A stretch of DNA of 6,842 bases from Chryseobacterium gleum (GCA_945877045.1 CAMCQW010000106.1:1-6842); one strand, 5' to 3'. Positions 1 through 4,658 are shown, numbered from the stretch's first letter. Translations and numbers: made by a program. The notes: generated by a model from the sequence alone, not told the origin.

Positions 1-884
1 CCAAAATCAGTAGATTTAAAAAATTCGCATTTAATGAGTGTGCTGTTATTCTTCACGCAGTACATTTCGCTGTTGCTATTGGCTTTACATTTAATATCAT
101 AGCAGGCAGTCGTGTATAATTGCGTCCAATTGGTACCACCATCTGTAGAACGGTATAGACCTTTATCCGTTGCCGCGAAAACTAGTTGTTCATTCCCCGG
201 GTTGATAAGGATTTCGTTCACCCCAAAATTAGTTTGGGGTAGGACATTGGTCCAAGATGCGCCGCCATCAGCGGAACGGAAAACGCCTTTATTTCCACCT
301 GCAAAAACCATTAAAGGATTGGTAGGACTAATTTCTACTGAGGTGACACCACTACCAAAATCAAGTGTCATGGAGCTGTGCGTCCAATTTTGACCTCCAT
401 CTATACTTTTGTAAACTTCCCCAGGTTCCGTTCCACAAAACATGAAATTGGGGTTGCTGAGACACGCATCCACACTATATACATTCGTTTGTCCAGAGCC
501 TTGGGTATTATTTTCTTGATAATTTGTAATTGGACCAACAACAGACCAATTCGAACTCTTGTTAACGCTTTGTTTGTGTAAATAAGTTTGGTCGATTAGC
601 CCTTGTTCCTCCGGTGAATAAACGATAGGAAAACCTTGATCGTCTAGTTGAGCAATGTACTTTCGTTTCCATCTTTTAAAATATTGCGTATGGTAATTTT
701 TTTCAAAAGAATTAGCTCTGTAATAGTCCGTGTAAAGTGTCGATACCTCTAGCACATTTGGATGCTCACCGTACATTTTTTGCGCCCATAAAGGTAAGCT
801 GGCTATTTCGGTAGCGGAGGGAATTTGTTGCGCTTTGCAAACGAAAGTAACAAATAAAAGACAAAATAATACACTTAATTTCAT
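1..884 (-). CDS. Secreted Asp-box (BNR/sortilin-like) beta-propeller protein, N-terminal part, truncated by window edge
   Basis: This minus-strand reading frame starts at the ATG complementary to 882-884 and stays open to base 1, giving 294 residues plus a partial codon. The signal peptide is MKLSVLFCLLFVTFVCKA, with likely cleavage before Q19. After about 125 residues containing YFKRWKRKY come Asp-box motifs S-x-D-G-G-x-x-W at about residues 160-167, 204-211 and 246-253. A fourth begins at S291 and is cut by the edge. Spacing of about 42-44 residues fits propeller blades of the sortilin/Vps10 or BNR type. Large Bacteroidota proteins of this kind often end in a type IX secretion sorting domain; that part is not visible, so secretion by that route is inference. 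The specific ligand or enzyme activity is unknown. The gene is transcribed away from the small-protein array. Confidence 0.85.
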   Translation of the reverse strand, partial: MKLSVLFCLLFVTFVCKAQQIPSATEIASLPLWAQKMYGEHPNVLEVSTLYTDYYRANSFEKNYHTQYFKRWKRKYIAQLDDQGFPIVYSPEEQGLIDQTYLHKQSVNKSSNWSVVGPITNYQENNTQGSGQTNVYSVDACLSNPNFMFCGTEPGEVYKSIDGGQNWTHSSMTLDFGSGVTSVEISPTNPLMVFAGGNKGVFRSADGGASWTNVLPQTNFGVNEILINPGNEQLVFAATDKGLYRSTDGGTNWTQLYTTACYDIKCKANSNSEMYCVKNNSTLIKCEFFKSTDF

Positions 885-901
885 AGTAATAACTTAGATA
901 A

Positions 902-909
902 CAAAGATA
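902..909 (-). promoter_or_regulatory. Candidate Bacteroidota -7 element for the leftward propeller gene
   Basis: On the minus strand these bases read TATCTTTG, a full match to the Bacteroidota -7 consensus TAnnTTTG. I see no TTG at the expected -33 distance. The implied 5' leader is only about 10-15 bases before the ATG at 884. It is a candidate based on one element only. Confidence 0.35.
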
Positions 910-1030
910 TAGAAAACTTCAGTATTAGATATTTTTTTATTTAGAATTAATTATATTGACACTAATTAATTAGTTAAATTTATGGGTAAAAATATTAGTT
1001 GAAGAATTCAAAGAATTAATTAAAAAACAG

Positions 1031-1038
1031 TACATTTG
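1031..1038 (+). promoter_or_regulatory. Candidate -7 element upstream of repeat gene A
   Basis: TACATTTG matches the Bacteroidota -7 consensus TAnnTTTG. The nearest upstream TTG (999-1001) is 29 bases away, longer than the usual spacing of about 20, so only the -7 element is supported. If used, the transcript would carry a leader of about 105 bases that includes the 1071-1086 hairpin and the conserved box. Confidence 0.35.
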
Positions 1039-1070
1039 GTTATAATTAAAAAAGTGGAGACTAGAAACCA

Positions 1071-1094
1071 TTCCGTAGTTACGGAAAAAAAAAA
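1071..1094 (+). promoter_or_regulatory. Hairpin plus A-tract upstream of repeat gene A
   Basis: TTCCGTAGTTACGGAA (1071-1086) is a perfect inverted repeat, followed by a run of ten A (1085-1094). The hairpin ends nine bases before the 55-base box shared with repeat gene B. Gene B has a different hairpin (2607-2620) at the same place, with a TCCG...CGGA stem in both. The A tract is on the wrong side for a plus-strand intrinsic terminator, so an mRNA leader element or a protein site is more likely. Confidence 0.4.
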
Positions 1095-1149
1095 CAGCGA
1101 GTAATCCGATAATCGATAAGAGTAGGAATAAAATTTTAAAAATTACAAT
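1095..1149 (+). repeat. Conserved upstream box, copy 1 (before repeat gene A)
   Basis: These 55 bases match 2626-2680 with two differences, and their last 40 or so bases match 3739-3779 with two differences. The core is GATAATCGATAAGAGTAG, followed by an A/T-rich stretch ending in AAAAATTACAAT directly at the ATG. All three copies lie at exactly the same distance from a start codon. It could be a translation-enhancing leader, a regulatory site or a recombination arm; the sequence alone does not decide. Confidence 0.8.
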
Positions 1150-1485
1150 ATGAGAAATTTATTGATTTTAGCAACTATGTTGCTCACGTTTGGGTTTGCC
1201 AATGCACAGAAAATATTTAGTGTCTCAAATCAAGCTTATGCTGATGTTAAAGTATTTGTAGTGGATAATCAGGCATACGCAGATTTATTGGTTTATAAAG
1301 TTTCCAATCAAGCTTATGCAGGGAAAAATGATGGTAAATGGTACTTCGTAGATAATCAAGCATACGCTGACAAGAAAATATTTTTCGTGAGTAATCAAGC
1401 CTATGCAGATTTAAAAATATTTTTCGTGAGTAATCAAGCTTATGCCGGTTGGAAAAATTCCGCAAAGAAAAGTTTGATGTATTAA
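1150..1485 (+). CDS. Exported six-repeat protein A (NQAYA motif; DUF6150-like)
   Basis: This 111-residue protein has a signal peptide at residues 1-19 (likely cleavage before Q20), six repeats at residues 21-100, and a basic tail WKNSAKKSLMY. Each repeat is a beta-strand-like segment such as LKIFFV, then S/D, then NQAYA, then D or G. NQAYA begins at residues 27, 40, 53, 69, 82 and 95, so spacing is 13-13-16-13-13; the longer gap holds KNDG. It aligns without gaps to the products at 2681 and 4285, which carry other motifs at the same positions. From memory the layout resembles Bacteroidota proteins annotated DUF6150, whose function I do not know. A stacked beta-solenoid is plausible. There is no catalytic motif and no Cys in the mature part. 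The box at 1095-1149 abuts the start codon. Confidence 0.9.
   Translation: MRNLLILATMLLTFGFANAQKIFSVSNQAYADVKVFVVDNQAYADLLVYKVSNQAYAGKNDGKWYFVDNQAYADKKIFFVSNQAYADLKIFFVSNQAYAGWKNSAKKSLMY
1210..1449 (+). repeat. Six in-frame coding repeats of gene A
   Basis: There are six units of 12-16 codons, mostly 39 bases apart. NQAYA is invariant in all six, while codons vary: Ala of the motif is GCT, GCA, GCT, GCA, GCC, GCT and Tyr is TAT or TAC. One exact 26-base direct repeat (1375-1400 and 1414-1439) joins units 5 and 6, pointing to a recent duplication or conversion there. Confidence 0.9.
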
Positions 1486-1581
1486 TTTAGCTTGTATCAG
1501 TTATAAATTTACTTAAATAATCAATGCGTAATCTGCTTAGTCAAATGAGAAGGGATTTAAATTAAACCAAAACAAAGTAAA

Positions 1582-2082
1582 ATGAAAAAAATATTTACCC
1601 TGGCACTAATGATGCTGTTTTTTGCAGTTTTTGATGTTTATTCCCAAGACATAAGAACCAAAGAAGAAAAAGTGAATGATATACTTAAAAAATATGAACG
1701 AGCGTACGAAGGAGAATGGTATTATGAATTATATAATACGGCTGATAAAGACAATAGTAATAGTCGACTCGATAGTTGTTGGAGAATTGGTTATTATTTA
1801 GTTTCAGATAATGGTTTTCCAGATCCTTCGGTAGCATCTAGCTCAAAATTGCATTTTTATTATTTTCCCAAAATATCACTTTTATGCGAAGATGTTACTT
1901 TTTATGAATTGACAAAAGTTTCAGGTTTAACCTGGCAGTATAAAGATGAAAATATAACTATTTTAGTAAAAATGAAATCGGTAGAAACTTTTATTGGTTA
2001 TGATTTAACTGAAATTCGGATCACGAATACGTCGATTGAATCATGCAAAGGTCCAACTACTTTTTTTAAGAAATTTAATTAA
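1582..2082 (+). CDS. Exported protein of unknown function, 166 aa
   Basis: I do not recognise the family. The start is MKKIFTLALMMLFFAVFDVYS, a signal peptide with likely cleavage before Q22, placing the mature protein outside the inner membrane. The mature part begins with a charged, probably helical segment (about residues 25-42, KEEKVNDILKKYERAYEG). An aromatic-rich, probably beta-rich region with EGEWYYELY follows. Three Cys lie in DSCWRI, LLCEDV and IESCKG; there is no lipobox. The first 16 residues resemble those of the product at 2191 (MKKIFSLTLMMLFFAV), but the mature parts do not visibly align, so the two share a leader rather than a fold. The gene lies 96 bases after repeat gene A on the same strand, possibly in one transcript. 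A role together with the repeat proteins is inferred from position only. Confidence 0.8.
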   Translation: MKKIFTLALMMLFFAVFDVYSQDIRTKEEKVNDILKKYERAYEGEWYYELYNTADKDNSNSRLDSCWRIGYYLVSDNGFPDPSVASSSKLHFYYFPKISLLCEDVTFYELTKVSGLTWQYKDENITILVKMKSVETFIGYDLTEIRITNTSIESCKGPTTFFKKFN

Positions 2083-2190
2083 GATTCCCAGAAGGCTGGT
2101 CAATTTATTAATTGATTCAAGAGGAAATAAAATGTAATTGTAAAATAATCCTTTAATGAAAAAGGAACAACAACTAATAAAAATTAACAT

Positions 2191-2571
2191 ATGAAAAAAA
2201 TATTCTCTCTAACATTAATGATGCTGTTCTTTGCGGTTGCTAATGCACAATCAAATGCCGTAGCAAAATTTATTATCGTTGAAATAATAGATGAGGATGA
2301 AAATCCTACATCTGCAATATACGTGCAAAACAATGAAAAGAAGACCCTAATAGAAACAATTCATGGTAATGCAAGCATTGTTGATAAAAGTGAATTTTAT
2401 TTAGGGGTCCCAAAAACTGCAATTTCAGCTTGTGGAGGCTGGTGGGCTGGAGCAGGGGATTATTATTATATCGTTCCTTCAGTTACTGGTGTTGCTCTTT
2501 ACCATGGTTGGCAAGATGAAGAACAAGAAGATGAAGGTTTTCATTGGGAATTGCTTAAAGAGTTAAATTAG
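2191..2571 (+). CDS. Exported protein with GGWWAGAGDYYY motif, 126 aa, unknown function
   Basis: A signal peptide (MKKIFSLTLMMLFFAVANA, cleavage before Q20) precedes a mature part of about 107 residues. An N-terminal beta-rich segment contains KFIIVEIIDEDENP. The striking stretch is SACGGWWAGAGDYYY at residues 79-93 with the only Cys (C81), then YHGWQDEEQEDEGFHWE at about 104-120, an acidic loop between aromatic residues. This Gly/Trp/Tyr pattern looks like a conserved core, but I cannot name the family. The leader resembles that of the 1582 gene and also ends in ANAQ like the repeat genes. The gene is 108 bases after the 1582 gene and 109 bases before repeat gene B. I see no clear promoter in front of it, so read-through from upstream is possible. 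Confidence 0.8.
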   Translation: MKKIFSLTLMMLFFAVANAQSNAVAKFIIVEIIDEDENPTSAIYVQNNEKKTLIETIHGNASIVDKSEFYLGVPKTAISACGGWWAGAGDYYYIVPSVTGVALYHGWQDEEQEDEGFHWELLKELN

Positions 2572-2606
2572 AATAATGCCTATTAATTACTGCGCAAAAA
2601 AAAATC

Positions 2607-2620
2607 TCCGCTCTGGCGGA
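2607..2620 (+). promoter_or_regulatory. Hairpin upstream of repeat gene B
   Basis: TCCGCTCTGGCGGA is a perfect 5-base-pair stem with a TCTG loop. It ends five bases before the 55-base box shared with gene A. Gene A has a hairpin at the same place with a different stem, TTCCGTA/TACGGAA, so the ability to pair is kept while bases differ. Nine A precede it (2596-2604), so on the minus strand it reads as a stem followed by T residues. No minus-strand gene needs a terminator here. Confidence 0.4.
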
Positions 2621-2625
2621 AAATA

Positions 2626-2680
2626 CACCGAGTAATCCGAAAATCGATAAGAGTAGGAATAAAATTTTAAAAATTACAAT
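2626..2680 (+). repeat. Conserved upstream box, copy 2 (before repeat gene B)
   Basis: This copy matches 1095-1149 with two differences in 55 bases and ends directly at the ATG. The box continues without a break into the shared signal-peptide DNA, where the first 43 coding bases differ from gene A at one position. Confidence 0.8.
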
Positions 2681-3016
2681 ATGAGAAATTTATTAATTTT
2701 AGCAACTATGTTGCTCACGTTTGTAGTAGCAAATGCTCAAAAAGTCTATTCAGAAGATGTAGCTTCGAGAGCAGATATTAAAGTTTATGTTGAAACAGTT
2801 GAATCAAGAGCTGATTTGCTTGTCTATAAAGAAAGTGTTGCATCAAGGGCAACGGGAAATGAAGGTGTTTGGTACTTCGAAAGCGTTAAGTCAAGAGCTG
2901 ACAAAAGTATATATTTCGAAAGTGTTGCATCAAGGGCCGATTTGAAAATCTGTTTTACTGATGTTAAATCTCGTGCCGGTTGGAAAAATTCCGCTAAGAA
3001 AAGTTTGATGTATTAA
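2681..3016 (+). CDS. Exported six-repeat protein B (VxSRA motif; DUF6150-like)
   Basis: This 111-residue paralog of the 1150 and 4285 products aligns to them without gaps. The signal peptide is residues 1-19 (MRNLLILATMLLTFVVANA), the repeats span residues 21-100, and the tail WKNSAKKSLMY is identical to that of protein A. The six motifs read DVASRA, TVESRA, SVASRA, SVKSRA, SVASRA and DVKSRA, so S-R-A is invariant while the third residue varies between A, E and K. Glu mostly replaces the Val that precedes the motif in A and C (E-S/T-V-x-S-R-A), giving a recurring acid/base pair. B is the least uniform paralog and has one Cys, in repeat 6 (KICF). The middle insertion is TGNEG instead of GKNDG. 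No promoter is evident between 2572 and 2625. Confidence 0.9.
   Translation: MRNLLILATMLLTFVVANAQKVYSEDVASRADIKVYVETVESRADLLVYKESVASRATGNEGVWYFESVKSRADKSIYFESVASRADLKICFTDVKSRAGWKNSAKKSLMY
2741..2980 (+). repeat. Six in-frame coding repeats of gene B
   Basis: The units are in the same register as in genes A and C. Motif codons differ between units: Ser-Arg is TCG-AGA, TCA-AGA, TCA-AGG, TCA-AGA, TCA-AGG, TCT-CGT. Units 3 and 5 share the stretch AGTGTTGCATCAAGGGC, so part of the array has a recent common origin. Confidence 0.85.
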
Positions 3017-3092
3017 ACTAAGGCGTCTTTTTGTCAAAAGCACACCCCAATTGCATTGCAAGATAATAATAAGGCGTAAACTATTTAGCAAT

Positions 3093-3749
3093 ATGAGAAG
3101 GAAAATTGAAATTCAAAACAAAATAAAAAATACATTAACAATTTTCGGAGTGCTTGTTTATGCTTCTTTTAGTATAACTAGCTGTGTTGATGCTGAATCT
3201 GATGCTGCAACTGCTGTTTATGAAAAGAATTATGCTTTACCTAAGGGTTATTCCTCTGAATTAACTTCAGACCGTTGTGAATCAGATTTTGATAATGACG
3301 GCGAAAAAGACCTTGCTATATTTTGTAAAAACGAAGATCAATCACTAGGTCGAGTATGCATTTACTTATCGTCTCGTTATACTCGCGATAAACCGTATTT
3401 CTGGTTCCCTTGGACTATAAACAACATGAATGGTTTTGTATATGGGAACAATATCCTGACAATTAGCAATGAGGTTGGCTTCGGTTCTAATGCAACAATC
3501 ACATTGAAACTAAGATACTATAAAAAATTAGAAAACATGAGATTAATCGGGTTAGATGACTATTGGACGGAGGGTATGCAATATATATTAGGTGAATGGT
3601 TTAATTTCCTAAATGGAGAGGTAACCACAAATGAGATGTCTGAAAATGGCAAATTATTTACCAAAATCGTAAAGAAAAGATTTGATGTAATAACCCTCTC
3701 AGATATTCAAAATTATCCTAATTTTTTGAAGCGATTTGATAATCGATAA
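3093..3749 (+). CDS. Lipoprotein with a DxDxDG-type (FG-GAP-like) motif, unknown function, 218 aa
   Basis: I choose the ATG at 3093; the frame extends to a TTG at 3051, but the ATG gives a better signal sequence. Basic residues (MRRKIEIQNKIKN) are followed by a hydrophobic stretch and the lipobox S-I-T-S-C with Cys31, so the product should be a lipid-anchored envelope protein. SDFDNDGEKDLAIF has Asp at 65, 67, 69 and 73, the calcium-binding loop pattern found in FG-GAP/VCBS and EF-hand-like segments. The rest is probably beta-rich (YFWFPWTINNMNGFVYGNN) with no catalytic motif I recognise. The final codons and stop (GATAATCGATAA) lie inside the conserved box that precedes the next gene, so its C-terminus may have been defined by a recombination joint. 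The neighbours are exported proteins on the same strand. Confidence 0.8.
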   Translation: MRRKIEIQNKIKNTLTIFGVLVYASFSITSCVDAESDAATAVYEKNYALPKGYSSELTSDRCESDFDNDGEKDLAIFCKNEDQSLGRVCIYLSSRYTRDKPYFWFPWTINNMNGFVYGNNILTISNEVGFGSNATITLKLRYYKKLENMRLIGLDDYWTEGMQYILGEWFNFLNGEVTTNEMSENGKLFTKIVKKRFDVITLSDIQNYPNFLKRFDNR

Positions 3750-3779
3750 GAGTAGAAATAAAAATTTAAAAATTACAAT
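3739..3779 (+). repeat. Conserved upstream box, copy 3 (before the 3780 gene)
   Basis: These 41 bases differ from the corresponding part of copy 1 at two positions and end directly at the ATG. Upstream of GATAATCGATAAG the similarity fades into the lipoprotein coding sequence. The first 11 bases also encode the last codons and stop of that lipoprotein. No hairpin like those of copies 1 and 2 is present. Confidence 0.8.
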
Positions 3780-4097
3780 ATGAGAAATTTATTGATTTTA
3801 GCAACTATGTTGCTCACGTATGGGTTTGCCAATGCACAAGAATTTAGCGCAAGAGCTGATTATCAGCAAACAGGCACTGACAAATGGTTCAAAGGTGTTA
3901 TTTACTACTCAAAAGATAAGAAAGGAGATATTGTCCTTAAAAGCTATTCTATTTCAGGAATTGAAAACGGAAGAGGAGATTTTAACCCATATTCTTATCC
4001 TTTTAAATGCGGATCATGCCCAAAGGACAAAGGAGTTGATTACCAATATAGAATGACAGCAGGCTGTTGCGGAATGGTTTATTTCAGAGTTGATTGA
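3780..4097 (+). CDS. Exported Cys-containing protein carrying the repeat-family leader, 105 aa
   Basis: Residues 1-19 are the signal peptide of repeat protein A with one change (F14 to Y), and the 60 coding bases differ from gene A at two positions. The mature part (from Q20, EFSARADYQQTGTDKWFKG) has no repeats and does not align with the repeat proteins beyond a short SARAD stretch that may be chance. It is probably beta-rich (KGVIYYSKDKKGDIVLKSYSIS) and has four Cys: C77-x-x-C80 (KCGSC) and C96-C97 (GCCG). These could form disulfides or bind a metal. The family is unknown to me. The start lies 30 bases after the lipoprotein stop, so the two are likely co-transcribed. The leader appears to be a shared module joined to an unrelated payload. 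Confidence 0.85.
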   Translation: MRNLLILATMLLTYGFANAQEFSARADYQQTGTDKWFKGVIYYSKDKKGDIVLKSYSISGIENGRGDFNPYSYPFKCGSCPKDKGVDYQYRMTAGCCGMVYFRVD

Positions 4098-4185
4098 TAT
4101 ACCAATAAATTTTAATGCATTAGTTATCAGTGAGTAAACGCTACATATCAATTCTATTATTTTCTTTTCAAAGTATTACATAGCA

Positions 4186-4216
4186 TTGCCAATTTAAATG
4201 TCTGTGAGTAGATTTG
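4186..4216 (+). promoter_or_regulatory. Bacteroidota-type promoter for repeat gene C
   Basis: TTG at 4186-4188 and TAGATTTG at 4209-4216 are separated by 20 bases. This matches the known Bacteroidota layout of TTG, 19-21 bases, TAnnTTTG. A start near 4222 would leave a leader of about 60 bases before the ATG at 4285. It is the best promoter match in the window and suggests gene C has its own transcript. Confidence 0.6.
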
Positions 4217-4230
4217 TAGAAAAAAAAATA

Positions 4231-4284
4231 AGATAACCGAAAATCCAATTTAGAATAATTAGAACACCCATAAAAATAAACAAT
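4231..4284 (+). repeat. Diverged version of the upstream box before repeat gene C
   Basis: AGATAACCGAAAATC followed by TTTAGAATAA loosely matches GTAATCCGAAAATCGATAAG and GGAATAA of copy 2, and both end in ACAATATG. A run of nine A (4220-4228) precedes it, as A runs precede copies 1 and 2. The match is weak, and I regard it as a likely diverged relative, not a proven one. Confidence 0.35.
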
Positions 4285-4620
4285 ATGAAAAAAACAATGA
4301 TTTTAGCAACTATTTTGCTAACGTGTGGAGCATTTAATGCTCAAAAGGTATATGCAGTTAGCCGAGAGTCTTATGCAGATGTAAAAGTATTTGTTGTTGA
4401 TCGTGAGAGCTACGCTGATTTATTAGTTTATAAAGTGGATCGCGAAAGTTATGCGGGCAAAAATGATGGTAAATGGTTTTTTGTAGATCGTGAATCATAT
4501 GCTCAAAAAAAAATATATTTCGTCGATCGAGAGTCCTATGCGGATATAAAAATATATTTTGTAGACCGCGAATCTTATGCCGGTTGGAGAAATTCCGCAA
4601 AGAAAAGTTTGATGTATTAA
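4285..4620 (+). CDS. Exported six-repeat protein C (RESYA motif; DUF6150-like)
   Basis: This 111-residue protein aligns to the 1150 and 2681 products without gaps. The signal peptide is MKKTMILATILLTCGAFNA with cleavage before Q20. The motif RESYA begins at residues 27, 40, 53, 69, 82 and 95 and is invariant in all six repeats; the preceding residue is D in five and S in the first. Strand-like segments VKVFVV, LLVYKV, KWFFV, KKIYFV and IKIYFV alternate with the motifs, and the tail WRNSAKKSLMY differs from A by one residue. Repeat 4 ends in Q where the others have D or G. The leader and upstream DNA are more diverged than those of A and B, and it has the best promoter in the window. It converges on the minus-strand propeller gene 64 bases away. 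Function is unknown. Confidence 0.9.
   Translation: MKKTMILATILLTCGAFNAQKVYAVSRESYADVKVFVVDRESYADLLVYKVDRESYAGKNDGKWFFVDRESYAQKKIYFVDRESYADIKIYFVDRESYAGWRNSAKKSLMY
4345..4584 (+). repeat. Six in-frame coding repeats of gene C with scrambled codons
   Basis: Six copies of RESYA are encoded by six different 15-base strings. Arg is CGA, CGT, CGC, CGT, CGA, CGC; Ser is TCT, AGC, AGT, TCA, TCC, TCT, using both Ser codon families; Ala is GCA, GCT, GCG, GCT, GCG, GCC. The peptide is constant while the DNA is not. Confidence 0.9.
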
Positions 4621-4658
4621 TCTAGAGGATTCGAACGTGAAATTACAATCATTTGAGT

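Larger units (their letters stand above)
885..1149. other. Divergent AT-rich intergenic region
   Basis: These 265 bases separate the leftward propeller gene from the rightward array. I see no convincing ORF or RNA gene. The region holds candidate -7 elements for both directions, a hairpin with an A tract at 1071-1094, and the conserved upstream box that abuts repeat gene A. Confidence 0.7.

Noticed and set aside
112..581. Two plus-strand ORFs in the left part of the window
   Set aside because: They overlap the minus-strand Asp-box gene, whose S-x-D-G-G-x-x-W motifs and signal peptide make it clearly the real frame.
1095..1149. Box as an integron attC or transposon end
   Set aside because: There are no attC-type core sites, no terminal inverted repeats and no integrase or transposase gene in the window; the box is tied to start codons, not to cassette boundaries on both sides.
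1210..1449. CRISPR-like spacing of about 39 bases
   Set aside because: The units are in frame within an ORF with a signal peptide, the conserved words differ in third codon positions, and there are no unique spacers.
1247..1465. Antisense ORF of 72 aa within gene A, with a similar one at 4358-4600 in gene C, both starting MRNFSNRHK
   Set aside because: The shared start is only the reverse complement of the conserved 42-base 3' end, and the open frames are a by-product of the repeated coding pattern.
2100..2115. TCAATT-TATT-AATTGA hairpin after the 1582 gene
   Set aside because: It is a weak AT stem without a following T run, and could be chance in AT-rich DNA.
2596..2620. Intrinsic terminator on the minus strand (stem followed by T run)
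   Set aside because: No minus-strand gene ends here, and a related hairpin lies at the equivalent place before gene A without a T run on that side.
3051..3092. TTG-initiated extension of the lipoprotein gene
   Set aside because: It would put 14 residues, including a Cys, before a well-formed lipoprotein signal starting at ATG 3093.
3840..3863. SARAD at the start of the mature 3780 product as a remnant of a VxSRAD repeat
   Set aside because: Five residues with imperfect register and no further repeat trace; not enough to claim a degenerate repeat protein.
4640..4649. AAATTACAAT after gene C, matching the end of the upstream box
   Set aside because: Ten AT-rich bases without flanking similarity or a start codon are likely to occur by chance.
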